A stretch of 52,310 nt of DNA from an uncultured Lachnospiraceae bacterium (GCA_910578085.1 CAJTPM010000025.1:1-52310), one strand, 5' to 3'; shown: positions 26,677-35,496, counted from the stretch's first letter. Numbers and translations: made by a program. Notes: generated from the letters alone by a model not told the origin.

Positions 26677-27431
26677 ATGCGAATCATTATTTCGCCGGCA
26701 AAGAAGATGAATGTGAACAGGGATTCTTTTGAGGTAAAAACATTACCCTGTTTTCTGCAGGATACAAAGGCTTTGATGGAGGAGATAAAGAAGCTTTCCT
26801 GACCGGGGCGAAGGCCTTGTGGAATTGTAATGATAAACTGACGGAGCTGAATTTCAGACGTTTTGCAGCGATGGATCCGGAGAAATGTCTTACGCCTGCG
26901 CTGGTCTCCTATGAAGGGCTGCAGTATCAGTATATGGCGCCGGGGGTATTTACGGAGAGCGCTCTTGCCTATGTGGAGGAGCATCTGCGGATTTTATCAG
27001 GCTTTTATGGAGTGTTAAGGCCTTTTGACGGCGTGGTGCCTTATCGGCTGGAGATGCAGGCGAGGCTCCCGGTGAATGGAAAGGAAGATCTGTACGCTTT
27101 CTGGGGGGACAGACTTTATCGGAATCTAATGGAGGGGAATGAGGATGGAATCATTCTGAATCTGGCGTCGAAGGAGTATTCCTGTGCTGTGGAGCCTTAT
27201 GCAGAGCATTCCTGTCTGTTTATCACGGTTGTTTTTGCGGAGGAAGTGGAGGGGAAACTGAAACAGAAGGGCACCCATGCAAAGATGGCCCGGGGAGAGA
27301 TGGTCAGGTTTCTTGCGGAGAACAGGGTGAGAGAGCCGGAAGAAATAAAGAGATTTGACGCGATGGAGTATCGGTTCAGGGAAGCGTTGTCTGATACACA
27401 AAGATTTGTATTCGTAAGGGATAAAGAGTAG
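26677..27431 (+). pseudogene. yaaA: yaaA (peroxide stress protein), frameshifted
   Basis: YaaA/DUF328 lowers free iron and limits oxidative DNA damage. The gene begins at ATG 26677 (GAAGGAG upstream) with the family opening MRIIISPAKKMNV and reads 41 codons to a TGA at 26800. From about 26798 the other frame continues without loss of homology (TGAKALWNCNDKLTELNFRR, then YEGLQYQYMAPGVF, GFYGVLRPFDGV) to 27431. Restoring one C in the TCCTG tract would give a complete protein of about 250 aa. Either a recent frameshift or a base-calling error is possible, as all other family motifs are intact. It is followed by bcp, also a peroxide-defence gene. Confidence 0.9.
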
Positions 27432-27557
27432 TAGTCCGGTTTTGCGGGATCCCATCAGGCAGGATATGATGGCTTTCCGTTTAGTTGAATCCCGCAGGGC
27501 TGAGCCAATACGACAGGTATTCTTTCGAAAGGTAGTATCAAATGGAACAAAAAATGG

Positions 27558-27563
27558 TAAAAT
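27558..27563 (+). promoter_or_regulatory. Candidate extended -10 of bcp
   Basis: TGG-TAAAAT (27555-27563), an extended -10 form, lies 57 bp before bcp. No good -35 is visible. Upstream, GCGGGAT (27444-27450) and ATCCCGC (27489-27495) could pair as a long-range stem after yaaA. Confidence 0.35.
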
Positions 27564-27619
27564 AGGAGAAAGCGGAAAAAACGCTGTAGAATGAACGGGA
27601 TGAGAAAGGAGATATCAAA

Positions 27620-28072
27620 ATGCTGGAAGTTGGAACAAAAGCGCCGGGGTTTACACTGCCGGATCAGAACGGAGAAATGCACACATTGGAAGAGTACAGG
27701 GGGAAGAAAGTTATTCTCTATTTTTACCCGAAGGATAATACCCCGGGCTGCACGAAGCAGGCCTGCAATTTTGGACAACTGTATCCGCAGTTTACGGAGA
27801 AAGGGGCGGTGGTGATCGGCGTCAGCAAAGATTCTGTGGCTTCCCACAAGAAGTTTGAGGAGAAATACGGTCTGCCCTTTACGCTGCTGTCCGATCCGGA
27901 ACTTACCTGTATCCAGGCTTATGATGTGTGGAAGGAAAAGGTAAACTATGGAAAAAAGAGCATGGGCGTTGTGCGGACAACCTATCTGATCGATGAAAAT
28001 GGGATGATTGAGAGGGCGTTTGATAAGGTGAAAGCGGAACAGAATCCGGAGCAGATGCTCGGGGAACTGTGA
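27620..28072 (+). CDS. bcp: Thioredoxin-dependent thiol peroxidase (Bcp/PrxQ)
   Basis: A 150-aa peroxiredoxin of the Bcp/PrxQ group that reduces hydrogen peroxide and organic peroxides with thioredoxin. The active-site motif is YPKDNTPGCTKQACNF, with the peroxidatic Cys in PGCT and the resolving Cys five residues later (CTKQAC), the classic PrxQ spacing. The fold is complete (FTLPDQNGEMHTLEEYRGKK to the C-terminus). It is cytoplasmic. It follows the frameshifted yaaA and has its own AAAGGAG site and likely promoter. Confidence 0.95.
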   Translation: MLEVGTKAPGFTLPDQNGEMHTLEEYRGKKVILYFYPKDNTPGCTKQACNFGQLYPQFTEKGAVVIGVSKDSVASHKKFEEKYGLPFTLLSDPELTCIQAYDVWKEKVNYGKKSMGVVRTTYLIDENGMIERAFDKVKAEQNPEQMLGEL

Positions 28073-28239
28073 GGACTGAGAACAGAGAGATGATCGCTTA
28101 ACCGTCATTTATGTGCAGGTTGGGACAGTGGAATATGTTTCAGGACGCCGTATGGGCAGACTGGTACGGCAGAAAATGCTGCGAACGGCGTATATGCAGG
28201 CCGGGGCAGTGAAAAATGCTGTGGATGGCGTATGGGCAA

Positions 28240-28277
28240 TTCACCGGGCAGAGGGAAAATATTCTCTGCCCGGTGAA
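28240..28277 (-). terminator. Strong hairpin at the end of the sigma/anti-sigma operon
   Basis: Perfect 14-bp arms TTCACCGGGCAGAG and CTCTGCCCGGTGAA with a 10-nt loop, just beyond the anti-sigma stop. No strong T run follows on either strand, so termination efficiency is uncertain; an mRNA-stabilising role is possible. Confidence 0.55.
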
Positions 28278-28286
28278 CCGTTGTTT

Positions 28287-29258
28287 TCAGGCTTTTTTAT
28301 GCTGTCTGATGAAACCTGCCGCAGTCAGGACAAGGCCTGTCAGGATCGCCAAAATGCCGATGACTATATTGTAAACCTCATTTCCCACGAAGATGCGCTC
28401 CGGACTGAAGTGGAGCAGGCGCTCCGTATCCCATAAGATCACCGAGATGACATAGTTGGTGCAGGTCGTGAAAATACCGGCGAGGACGGCACAGAGACCG
28501 ATTTTGATCAGGATCTGCAGCTTTGTATAGCGGATGATCAGAAGCGTCGCCCAGGGCAGCAGCACACAGTAGGTAGTGATCTGCAAGGCAGGGCGCCAGT
28601 AATCTGGGGAAGTCGTATGAAAGCCGCATACTGTGATGACGGCATACAGTAAAAGGGTATCCCAGATCATGACGAGAAGCGCCTTATGTCCGGCTAAGAG
28701 GGCGGGAAGCGGAAGCTTTCTTATGACATAGGGCATAAAGACCACCGACAGCCCAAGCAGGGTGGGAATGGAGGCCAGGAAAAACCAGTCTCCATCGGTA
28801 TAAAGGCAGGTGCTGAGCAGCAGAAGAAGCAGGGAGACGGTAAAAGATCCCAATGTCCACAGTGCGGTATGATCCGGCACGATAAGAGGGACGACAATAA
28901 TGGAGGCTGTTACAAGCAGAGCAGTCAGGACAATAAAAAACCAGTCTAATCCGTGGCCGATGGCCAGATTGCAGATAAGACAGACGATGACCGGAATCAT
29001 CAGAATGCCCGCGGCGCCGATGCCGATGAAAAAGGTCCGCTTTCGTTCCCTCTTAAAATACGCTTTGAGGATATGATTTTTTTCCTCTATCAGTTCCGTT
29101 TCCAGATCATCATTTTTCAGCTGTTCCAGGATCTGTGAACAGTCTTTACATTCCGGCAGATGTTCTTCCACAACGGTGCGGCTGAAAGTGCTGCAGATGC
29201 CGTCCCGGTATAAAGGCAGCAGATCCTGTATGAGTTCGCAATTATATTTCTGTTCCAT
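28287..29258 (-). CDS. Anti-sigma factor with zinc-finger (zf-HC2) and membrane domain
   Basis: A 323-aa membrane protein. The N-terminus carries a putative zinc-finger of the anti-sigma type (H-x3-C-x2-C in EEHLPECKDCSQ, residues about 32-43), followed by a charged helix and about eight membrane helices from residue 76 on. It overlaps the upstream ECF sigma gene by 17 bp, the normal arrangement for a sigma/anti-sigma pair. It should hold the sigma factor at the membrane until a signal releases it. The multi-helix membrane part is longer than in simple one-helix anti-sigma factors. The signal is unknown. Confidence 0.85.
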   Translation of the reverse strand: MEQKYNCELIQDLLPLYRDGICSTFSRTVVEEHLPECKDCSQILEQLKNDDLETELIEEKNHILKAYFKRERKRTFFIGIGAAGILMIPVIVCLICNLAIGHGLDWFFIVLTALLVTASIIVVPLIVPDHTALWTLGSFTVSLLLLLLSTCLYTDGDWFFLASIPTLLGLSVVFMPYVIRKLPLPALLAGHKALLVMIWDTLLLYAVITVCGFHTTSPDYWRPALQITTYCVLLPWATLLIIRYTKLQILIKIGLCAVLAGIFTTCTNYVISVILWDTERLLHFSPERIFVGNEVYNIVIGILAILTGLVLTAAGFIRQHKKA

Positions 29259-29727
29259 GTTCTTCCATCCTTTCTTTTATTTTCAGTCTGGCCCGGTGGT
29301 AGGTTACCCGTGCCCAGGCTTCGGTTTTATCAAAGATCTGGCCGATCTTTCGAAAAGAGAGTTCTCCAAAGACGCGCAGCTGGAAAACTTCTTTATATGG
29401 TTCTTCCAGTTTGTGCAGGATCCGGTGGATCTGGAGTGTGGCACCCTCATCTTCCAGAAGTTTTTCCATATTGCGATCATCGGTCAGCTCGCGGTCAGCG
29501 TTCTGAAACCTGGCCTGCTTTCTGCATTCGTCGATATAGGTGTTTTTGGCAATGGCGCACAGCCAGGTCAGTTCGCCGGATGAACTGCGGTAGGGGTGCT
29601 TCGTTTTCATGGCTTTGAAAAACACTTCCTGGGTGATTTCTTCCGCTGTGTGGGGATTCCCGGACAGCGTCATCAGATAGGAATAGACCTGCATATAGAA
29701 AGCATTGTAGAGCTTTTCGAAATCCAT
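29242..29727 (-). CDS. ECF-type RNA polymerase sigma factor
   Basis: A 161-aa extracytoplasmic-function sigma factor. Region 2 is at residues about 3-70 (FEKLYNAFYMQVYSYLMTLS, AEEITQEVFFKAM) and region 4 at about 105-155 (LEEPYKEVFQLRVFGELSFR, KIGQIFDKTEAWARVTYHRA). ATG 29727 was taken as the start because it is 11 nt from AGGAGG; the upstream GTG directly abuts the site. It is paired by overlap with the membrane anti-sigma gene. Its target promoters are not evident in this window. Confidence 0.92.
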   Translation of the reverse strand: MDFEKLYNAFYMQVYSYLMTLSGNPHTAEEITQEVFFKAMKTKHPYRSSSGELTWLCAIAKNTYIDECRKQARFQNADRELTDDRNMEKLLEDEGATLQIHRILHKLEEPYKEVFQLRVFGELSFRKIGQIFDKTEAWARVTYHRARLKIKERMEEHGTEI

Positions 29728-29847
29728 GGACCTGTGCACCTCCTTTCCCGCAGCTTTTGGTCAGATATCGTAAACGGCAAATGCATTTGTTTTACAACAG
29801 TTAGACGGAGCAGAGGATGATTTGTTACAGAATATATTAAAAATTTT

Positions 29848-30351
29848 TTAATAAACCGGCAGAAGCCCTTCCGGAATCTTTTCATAGGCGATTCTGGGAG
29901 ATCCGTCGGAGATATAGATGGTGCCGCATCGGCGGAAACCGTGCTTTTCGATTAGATGCTGCATGATGTGGTTGTTACGGTGGGTATCGATGCGCAGATG
30001 AGGGATCTTGCGTTCACAGTAAGCGAGGACTTCCGCGAAGACGCCCTTTTTCACGCCGTTTGCGGCGATCCTGTGGATCGTGCCGTAGGGGGCGTCGGAC
30101 AGCCAGGAGCCGTCTTCGATATGGGCATAGGTAGTATCTTCCCCGATGATAAAGGCGAACACACCGTAGACTGCATGGGCATCGCAGCAGAGATAGAGCT
30201 GTCTTTTCTGTATATCTTTAAGGAGCAGTTCTCTATGAGGATAACCGTCCGCCCACTGGGTATTGTTGCCGTTTTGTGCCATAAAAGTTCTGGCGTGTTT
30301 GTAGATATTCAGTATTTCCGGTAAATCTGTGACGGTGGCGGAGGTGATCAT
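29848..30351 (-). CDS. GNAT-family N-acetyltransferase
   Basis: A 167-aa acetyltransferase-like protein. The acetyl-CoA-binding region is near residues 92-110 (IHRIAANGVKKGVFAEVLAY); it lacks the strict R/Q-x-x-G-x-A loop, as do many members of this subgroup. The later segment LRIDTHRNNHIMQHLIEKHG and GFRRCGTIYISDGSPRIAYE is typical of the group. The start overlaps the stop of the upstream membrane-protein gene by four bases (ATGA), so they are coupled. The acyl acceptor is unknown. Confidence 0.85.
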   Translation of the reverse strand: MITSATVTDLPEILNIYKHARTFMAQNGNNTQWADGYPHRELLLKDIQKRQLYLCCDAHAVYGVFAFIIGEDTTYAHIEDGSWLSDAPYGTIHRIAANGVKKGVFAEVLAYCERKIPHLRIDTHRNNHIMQHLIEKHGFRRCGTIYISDGSPRIAYEKIPEGLLPVY

Positions 30352-30755
30352 GATTTTTCCGTTTCTTTCGTGTGTTTCGGTGCAGCTGTATTTTGCTGCG
30401 ACTGCCTTTCCTTCGGCAGTCTGCAGGTTTTTGTCAGTTTATTGTGGTATCCGATCATGACGACAATGGGCAGAACGATCCCGCTGTGGTAAACGATCAG
30501 GCCCATTGGGGTACCCAAGCCGATAAAGGCTGCCAGAATATAGGAGAAGAGGATAACAATTCCGTAGATGATCCACATGCGGCCATGCTTTCTGTTCCAT
30601 GCGCTCACATCAGATAATTCATTCGGACTGAACGGTTTTTCCCCGGTGTAAAAAGCAGCCGGGGTTTTGCTTTTGAGCTGTGATATGCCGATGCCGATCA
30701 TAATGAGGGCGACGAGCAGTGAGATAAAAAAGCCGATCAGAAATTCTGCGATCAT
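30348..30755 (-). CDS. Small membrane protein of unknown function
   Basis: A 135-aa protein with three predicted membrane helices (about residues 4-24, 60-80, 85-103). Between the first two is a conserved-looking segment (KTPAAFYTGEKPF, DVSAWNRKHGRMWIIYG), and the C-terminal tail is basic and hydrophilic. Proteins with the FYTGEKP...AWNRKHG pattern are common in Lachnospiraceae but have no assigned role. It is encoded in a two-gene unit with the downstream acetyltransferase. It is not obviously an ion channel or transporter. Confidence 0.7.
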   Translation of the reverse strand: MIAEFLIGFFISLLVALIMIGIGISQLKSKTPAAFYTGEKPFSPNELSDVSAWNRKHGRMWIIYGIVILFSYILAAFIGLGTPMGLIVYHSGIVLPIVVMIGYHNKLTKTCRLPKERQSQQNTAAPKHTKETEKS

Positions 30756-30775
30756 GGGGAAGCCTCCTTTGAGAT

Positions 30776-31022
30776 TTACTTTCCAGACAGGTCTGAATGG
30801 GTGCTTGTTGCGGTAGCTGAGAGGATGAGAGTATCCTCATGGAGCTGGTACATGAGCCGCCAGTCCGGTTCTATGCGGCATTCTCTGAAATCCTGCAAAT
30901 TGCCGGTCAGAGAATGGGCCTTATATTGGGCAGGCAGAGAATTGCCCTCAGCAAGCAGAGAAAGAACACGGATCAGCCTGTTTCTTGGGCATATCGTCAA
31001 TACAAATCTGTAATGTCGCCAT
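30776..31022 (-). pseudogene. Fused remnant of a RelB/DinJ-YafQ toxin-antitoxin module
   Basis: From ATG 31022 one frame reads MATLQICIDDMPKKQADP, the N-terminus of a RelB/DinJ antitoxin. Within about 50 bp another frame takes over and reads the last 65 or so residues of a YafQ-type mRNA interferase (LIRVLSLLAEGNSLPAQYK, LTGNLQDFRECRIEPDW, ending at 30776). The rest of the antitoxin and the toxin N-terminus are missing, consistent with one deletion joining the two genes out of frame. The toxin C-terminus, including the His/Asp/Trp region of the active site, is still readable. It is unlikely to be expressed as a toxin because no start codon with a ribosome site serves that frame. Confidence 0.75.
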
Positions 31023-31050
31023 ATTGCACATCCATGAGATCTGTAATGCC

Positions 31051-31079
31051 ATTGTACCATAAGAGCAATATATGGGCAA
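31051..31079 (-). promoter_or_regulatory. Promoter of the toxin-antitoxin remnant
   Basis: On the minus strand: TTGCCC (31079-31074), 17 bp, TACAAT (31056-31051), about 30 bp before the antitoxin ATG. It appears intact although the genes it served are fused. Confidence 0.55.
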
Positions 31080-31150
31080 TGACAATTTAGTATTCTAATA
31101 GCCGGGCTGTTGTGGTATGATGAGGAAAAGGGGTAAGGAGGACGCGCACT

Positions 31151-33712
31151 ATGAAAGGTTCGGAGCAGAAACTGGCGGCCTATATGCAGGGAACAAGCAA
31201 ACGTTTTGTGATTCCTGTATACCAGCGCAATTACGACTGGAAGATCGAAAACTGCAAGCAACTGTATGATGATCTGGTGAAGGTGATTAGAAACCGGAGA
31301 AAAAGCCATTTTTTCGGCAGTATCGTCTCTGTGTATAATCCGGACGGCGGCAATGAGGAATTTCTTGTGATAGACGGACAGCAGCGGCTGACGACGGTGT
31401 CCTTGCTGTTTCTTGCTATGTATAATCTGATGGAGCAGAAGATCGTAGTGCCCGCAAAGGCCATGCTGAGCGAACGCATCTATGAGGAGTATCTGGTGGA
31501 CAAGTGGCAGGACGAGGATACCCGCATCAAGTTAAAACCTGTGAAAAACGACCGTCTGGCCTTTGAGAAACTGTTCGACGATGCGTCGGAGTATGTGCAG
31601 GAGTCGAATCTCACCATCAATTACCGCTATTTTTATGAGAGGATCCAGAAAGAGGAGATAACGGTGGATGAGCTGTTTGACGCGCTGTGCCGTCTGGAGA
31701 TCATCAATATTGTATTAAACCAGGACGACAATCCGCAGCTGATCTTTGAGAGTCTGAATTCCACCGGCGTGGCGCTTAGCGAGGGAGACAAGATCCGCAA
31801 TTTTATTCTGATGGGCCTTCCGGCAAAACAGCAGAACGATTACTATGATAAGTACTGGAATAAGATAGAGCAGTGCACGGGTTATGACGTCAGTTCTTTT
31901 GTCAGAGATTATCTGAGTGTGAAGCAGCAGATCATTCCGTCCCAGAGCAAGATTTATTTTACGTTTAAAAATTATGTGGGGGATCATAGACTGGAGACGG
32001 AACCGCTTTTGAAGGATCTGCTGCACTATGCACAGTGGTACCGGCACCTGCTGCGGGGAGACACAGAAAATAAAGTGCTGGACGCCTGTATCTACCGCCT
32101 GAACCGATTGGAGACGACGATAACCAGACCATATTTTCTGGAAGTTCTCCGCCTGCATTCGGAGGGAAAAGTGTCCGCACAGGAGACGGCGCAGATATTT
32201 CTTCTGACGGAAAATTATCTGTTCCGGCGCACGATCTGCGATCTGCCCACCAACGCGTTGAATAAGATATTTTTGCTGCTGCACCGGGAGATCATGCGGT
32301 ATGACGGCACGGAGGAGGAGTATCTGGAAAAATTTAAATATGCGATTCTCTCCAAGAGAGAGCGGGCCAGATTTCCGGACGATACGGAGTTCGAGCAGGC
32401 CTTTGCCGAAAAGCAGGTCTATCTGATGAACAGCAAAAACAAGATCTATATCATGGAGCGGCTGGAAAATGAAGGGACAATGGAGGACAAGGACATCTAT
32501 CGCCACTGTGATGAGGGAGATTACTCCATCGAACATATTATGCCGCAGCATCTGACGCCAGCCTGGATGAAGGAGCTGGGAGAGGACTATGAACAGATCC
32601 ATGAGGTCTGGCTGCACCGGATCGCGAATCTGACGCTGACAGCCTATAACGCAAAGTACAGCAACAACAGTTTTGCAGATAAAAAGACAATGAAAAACGG
32701 TTTTCTGGAAAGCGGGATCCGTATGAACACATATATAGCGGGGAAGAAGAACTGGACGCTGCGGGAGTTGGAGGAGCGCAGCAGTTACCTTGCCGGGAAA
32801 GCGGTTCAGATATGGGAAGCGCCCGGCACATCCTACAGGCCGGCGAAAAGGCAGCTGGACGCGTACAGTCTGGAGGATGATGTGACGCTTACCGGAAGGG
32901 TGATTTCAAAATTCAGCTACAAAAATATGGAACAGCCTGTGGACAGCTGGATCAGCATGTATGAGAGTGTGCTGAAAATACTGCATGCGGAGGACAAATC
33001 CGTTCTCTCCAAATTGGCCCATACCCGGACGGAGGGCAGTGATATCTCGCTGCATGTCAGCAGCAGGCCTTCCGATCTTCGGGCGGCGTTGGAAATTGAT
33101 GACAATATTTATGTGGAGCGGAACACGGGAACGGGACTCAAGATCTCGCTGCTTCGACGTTTCTTTAAGCTGTACGGCGCCGATCCCGCGGATCTGATCT
33201 TCTGGCTGCGGGAGGAGAATGAGGCGGAGGAGTCGGAGGACGGAGAGGAAAGGTACGAGATCCGCAGAAAGTACTGGGGCTATGCTCTGGAACAGATCAG
33301 AAATGCCTGCGGAGAAGAGGGGCCGTTCCAAAATGTAAATCCGACGAAATATCAATGGATCAACGGCTTTTTCGGTGTGGGCGGTTTTTATATCTGCTGT
33401 GTTGCCCGGTATGATTCCGCAAGGGTGGAGATCGTGATGAGCAAAGCCCGGAAGGAAAAGAATAAAGCCGCTTTTGACGTCCTGTGGAAGCACAGGGAGG
33501 ACATAGAGGAAAAGCTGGGGATACCCCTTTGCTGGAGCAGAAATGATGATAATAAGGCGTCAAAGGTGTACTGTCAGTTGGATAACGTGAGCATCGCAAA
33601 CGAGACGGACTGGATTCAGATGGCCAGATTTCAGGCGGAGTGGAGCAAAGGGTTTTTCGATGTGATCGTGCCGTATTTGATTAGGATCGATAAGAATTTG
33701 GAGAGGATATGA
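31151..33712 (+). CDS. DUF262-DUF1524-DUF4268 protein, GmrSD-like type IV restriction candidate
   Basis: An 853-aa protein. The N-terminal DUF262 (ParB/sulfiredoxin-like) domain has IPVYQRNYDW (21-30) and the nucleotide-related motif DGQQR (75-79). A central DUF1524 HNH nuclease domain has Glu461-His462 in EHIMPQ and HRIANLTL (489-496). A middle region (about 570-690) is unassigned, and a C-terminal DUF4268-like region follows (about 690-853). This is the layout of single-chain GmrSD/BrxU-type enzymes that cut modified phage DNA. It has its own ribosome site (AAGGAGG). Its stop codon overlaps the next gene's ATG by four bases (ATGA), tying a defence nuclease to a response regulator, which is unusual. 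Restriction activity is inferred from domains only. Confidence 0.85.
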   Translation: MKGSEQKLAAYMQGTSKRFVIPVYQRNYDWKIENCKQLYDDLVKVIRNRRKSHFFGSIVSVYNPDGGNEEFLVIDGQQRLTTVSLLFLAMYNLMEQKIVVPAKAMLSERIYEEYLVDKWQDEDTRIKLKPVKNDRLAFEKLFDDASEYVQESNLTINYRYFYERIQKEEITVDELFDALCRLEIINIVLNQDDNPQLIFESLNSTGVALSEGDKIRNFILMGLPAKQQNDYYDKYWNKIEQCTGYDVSSFVRDYLSVKQQIIPSQSKIYFTFKNYVGDHRLETEPLLKDLLHYAQWYRHLLRGDTENKVLDACIYRLNRLETTITRPYFLEVLRLHSEGKVSAQETAQIFLLTENYLFRRTICDLPTNALNKIFLLLHREIMRYDGTEEEYLEKFKYAILSKRERARFPDDTEFEQAFAEKQVYLMNSKNKIYIMERLENEGTMEDKDIYRHCDEGDYSIEHIMPQHLTPAWMKELGEDYEQIHEVWLHRIANLTLTAYNAKYSNNSFADKKTMKNGFLESGIRMNTYIAGKKNWTLRELEERSSYLAGKAVQIWEAPGTSYRPAKRQLDAYSLEDDVTLTGRVISKFSYKNMEQPVDSWISMYESVLKILHAEDKSVLSKLAHTRTEGSDISLHVSSRPSDLRAALEIDDNIYVERNTGTGLKISLLRRFFKLYGADPADLIFWLREENEAEESEDGEERYEIRRKYWGYALEQIRNACGEEGPFQNVNPTKYQWINGFFGVGGFYICCVARYDSARVEIVMSKARKEKNKAAFDVLWKHREDIEEKLGIPLCWSRNDDNKASKVYCQLDNVSIANETDWIQMARFQAEWSKGFFDVIVPYLIRIDKNLERI

Positions 33713-34398
33713 AACAGGTATTTCTGGTGGAGGACGATAGGGAGATCGCGAAAAACCTGGCGCTTTTATTGAGAGCGGAGGGGTTTTCGGTGATCCATGC
33801 AAAGACGAAAGGCGAGGCCGAGGAAAAGATAGGCGGACAGAGATTTGATCTGGCGCTTGTAGATATCTCTCTGCCCGACGGAAACGGGTACGCGGTCTGC
33901 ACCCGGATCAAAGAGGCGCAGGATATCCCGGTCATCTTTCTGACGGCGTCGGGGGACGAGGCCAGCGTTGTGACGGGGCTCAACATGGGAGCGGACGATT
34001 ATATCACAAAGCCCTTTCGCCCGAGGGAGCTGGTGGCAAGAGTCAGGGCGGCGCTGCGAAAAAGCGGACATGGATCCTGCGTATTTGAGACAGGCGGGCT
34101 TTCGGTGGATACGGGGACAGGGATTGTGAAAAAGAACGGCGCGGAGGTTTTTCTCTCCGCGCTGGAATACAGGCTCCTGTTAGTATTTATCAACAATCCT
34201 GACAGCATCATCACAAGGCAGAGACTGCTTGATGAACTGTGGGATGCGGCGGGAGAGTTTGTCAATGATAACACGCTGACAGTTTATATCAAGCGTCTGC
34301 GGGAGAAGGTGGAGGATGATCCGACGGAGCCGAGGATCATTTTGACGGTCCGGGGGACGGGGTATCGGCTCGGGAGGCGGGGAATGCCAGCAGGTTGA
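33709..34398 (+). CDS. OmpR-family response regulator
   Basis: A 229-aa two-component regulator. The receiver domain (1-115) has acidic pocket VEDD (7-10), phospho-acceptor Asp52 in LALVDISLPDG, Thr79 and Lys101 in TKPF. The winged-helix output domain (about 130-227) ends KVEDDPTEPRIILTVRGTGY. It starts in a 4-bp overlap with the restriction-like gene and is followed 24 nt later by its sensor kinase. The kinase type and the downstream ABC transporter suggest the BceR/antimicrobial-peptide group. Probable target: the promoter of the ABC genes at 35413-35749, where tandem repeats are seen. Confidence 0.93.
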   Translation: MKQVFLVEDDREIAKNLALLLRAEGFSVIHAKTKGEAEEKIGGQRFDLALVDISLPDGNGYAVCTRIKEAQDIPVIFLTASGDEASVVTGLNMGADDYITKPFRPRELVARVRAALRKSGHGSCVFETGGLSVDTGTGIVKKNGAEVFLSALEYRLLLVFINNPDSIITRQRLLDELWDAAGEFVNDNTLTVYIKRLREKVEDDPTEPRIILTVRGTGYRLGRRGMPAG

Positions 34399-34422
34399 GG
34401 GAACGGACGCCGGGAGGAAAAT

Positions 34423-35412
34423 ATGTTTCGAAATAAGGAGATCAGGTGGTTAGGTTACGGCTGTTTGATTGTAGCGATTCTGGGCGCGGCGGCAGGATTT
34501 TTGATTGACCGGGCGGCAGGGATGCTTGTTTTGGGAGTAACCGGTGGTTTTGGCGGCCTGTTTTTTGTATTCATGAGATTCAGATATCGAAAGATCGCGG
34601 AGCTCTCGGAGCTGATTGATCTTGTGCTGCATTATGGGGAGCGTGTGGATATCGGGGAGGAGGAAGAGGGGGAACTTTCTATTTTGCGGAGCGAAATCAC
34701 GAAGATGACGGTGCGCATCAGAGAGCAGAATGATGCCCTGAAGCGGGAGAAGAAGCATCTGGCGGATTCCCTGGCGGATATTGCGCATCAGCTGCGGACG
34801 CCGCTCACTTCGGCGAATCTGGTGCTGACTTTGATGGAAAACGATCCGGACAAAGGGGAGCGCAAAAAACTTTTGCGGGAGTGCGAAGAACTCTTCTCGC
34901 AGATGGACTGGCTGCTGACCTCGTTATTGAAACTGTCCAGACTGGATGCAGGTATTGTGGAGTTTAACACGGAGGATGTGGATGTGGCGGGGTTGGTGGA
35001 GGAGGCAGTCAGCCCTCTCCTGATCCCGATGGAACTGCACGATATCACGTTACAAAAAGACGTGCCGGCGGATATCCGTATCACAGGCGACGCGGGATGG
35101 CTCTCTGAGGCCATAAAAAATATTCTGAAAAACTGTATGGAGAGCGCGGGCGACGGTGGGAAAATTGAGATTGCCTGCGAGGATACCCTGCTCTATACGG
35201 AGCTCACGGTGAAGGACAACGGCGCAGGTTTTGAGCCGGAACAGCTTCACCACATCTTTGACCGCTTCTACCGCGGCAAAAAGGAAAACGCCTCCGGCTA
35301 CGGGATCGGTCTTGCCCTCTCCAAAACGATCATCACCAGACAAAACGGAACCGTTACCGCGAAAAACCATCCGGCGGGCGGGGCCCTGTTTACGATACGG
35401 TTTTCGAAGTGA
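34423..35412 (+). CDS. Sensor histidine kinase, intramembrane-sensing (BceS-like)
   Basis: A 329-aa membrane kinase. Two closely spaced helices (about residues 8-27 and 33-51) leave almost no extracellular loop, the hallmark of intramembrane-sensing kinases that read the activity of a partner ABC transporter. The phospho-acceptor is His122 in DIAHQLRTPLT. The ATPase domain has the N box (AIKNILKNCMESA), G1 (DNGAGFE), F box (FDRFYRGK) and G2 (GYGIGLAL). It is encoded directly after its response regulator. Partnering with the ABC transporter 340 bp downstream is inferred. Confidence 0.92.
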   Translation: MFRNKEIRWLGYGCLIVAILGAAAGFLIDRAAGMLVLGVTGGFGGLFFVFMRFRYRKIAELSELIDLVLHYGERVDIGEEEEGELSILRSEITKMTVRIREQNDALKREKKHLADSLADIAHQLRTPLTSANLVLTLMENDPDKGERKKLLRECEELFSQMDWLLTSLLKLSRLDAGIVEFNTEDVDVAGLVEEAVSPLLIPMELHDITLQKDVPADIRITGDAGWLSEAIKNILKNCMESAGDGGKIEIACEDTLLYTELTVKDNGAGFEPEQLHHIFDRFYRGKKENASGYGIGLALSKTIITRQNGTVTAKNHPAGGALFTIRFSK

Positions 35413-35496
35413 CAAAAGGTATACGGGAAATAATACTTAAAAAAATGGCTCTGGGATGCGAATTCCGGGGCCGCTTTGCATGCGGCATGAAAATGA

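Noticed and set aside
28113..28436. Plus-strand open frame after bcp
   Set aside because: It runs into the anti-sigma gene on the other strand and contains the repeat and hairpin; it does not resemble a protein.
31715..32617. Minus-strand open frame of 300 codons inside the DUF262-DUF1524 gene
   Set aside because: It is a shadow of a gene with clear motifs; composition is His/Gln/Leu-rich as expected for antisense reading.
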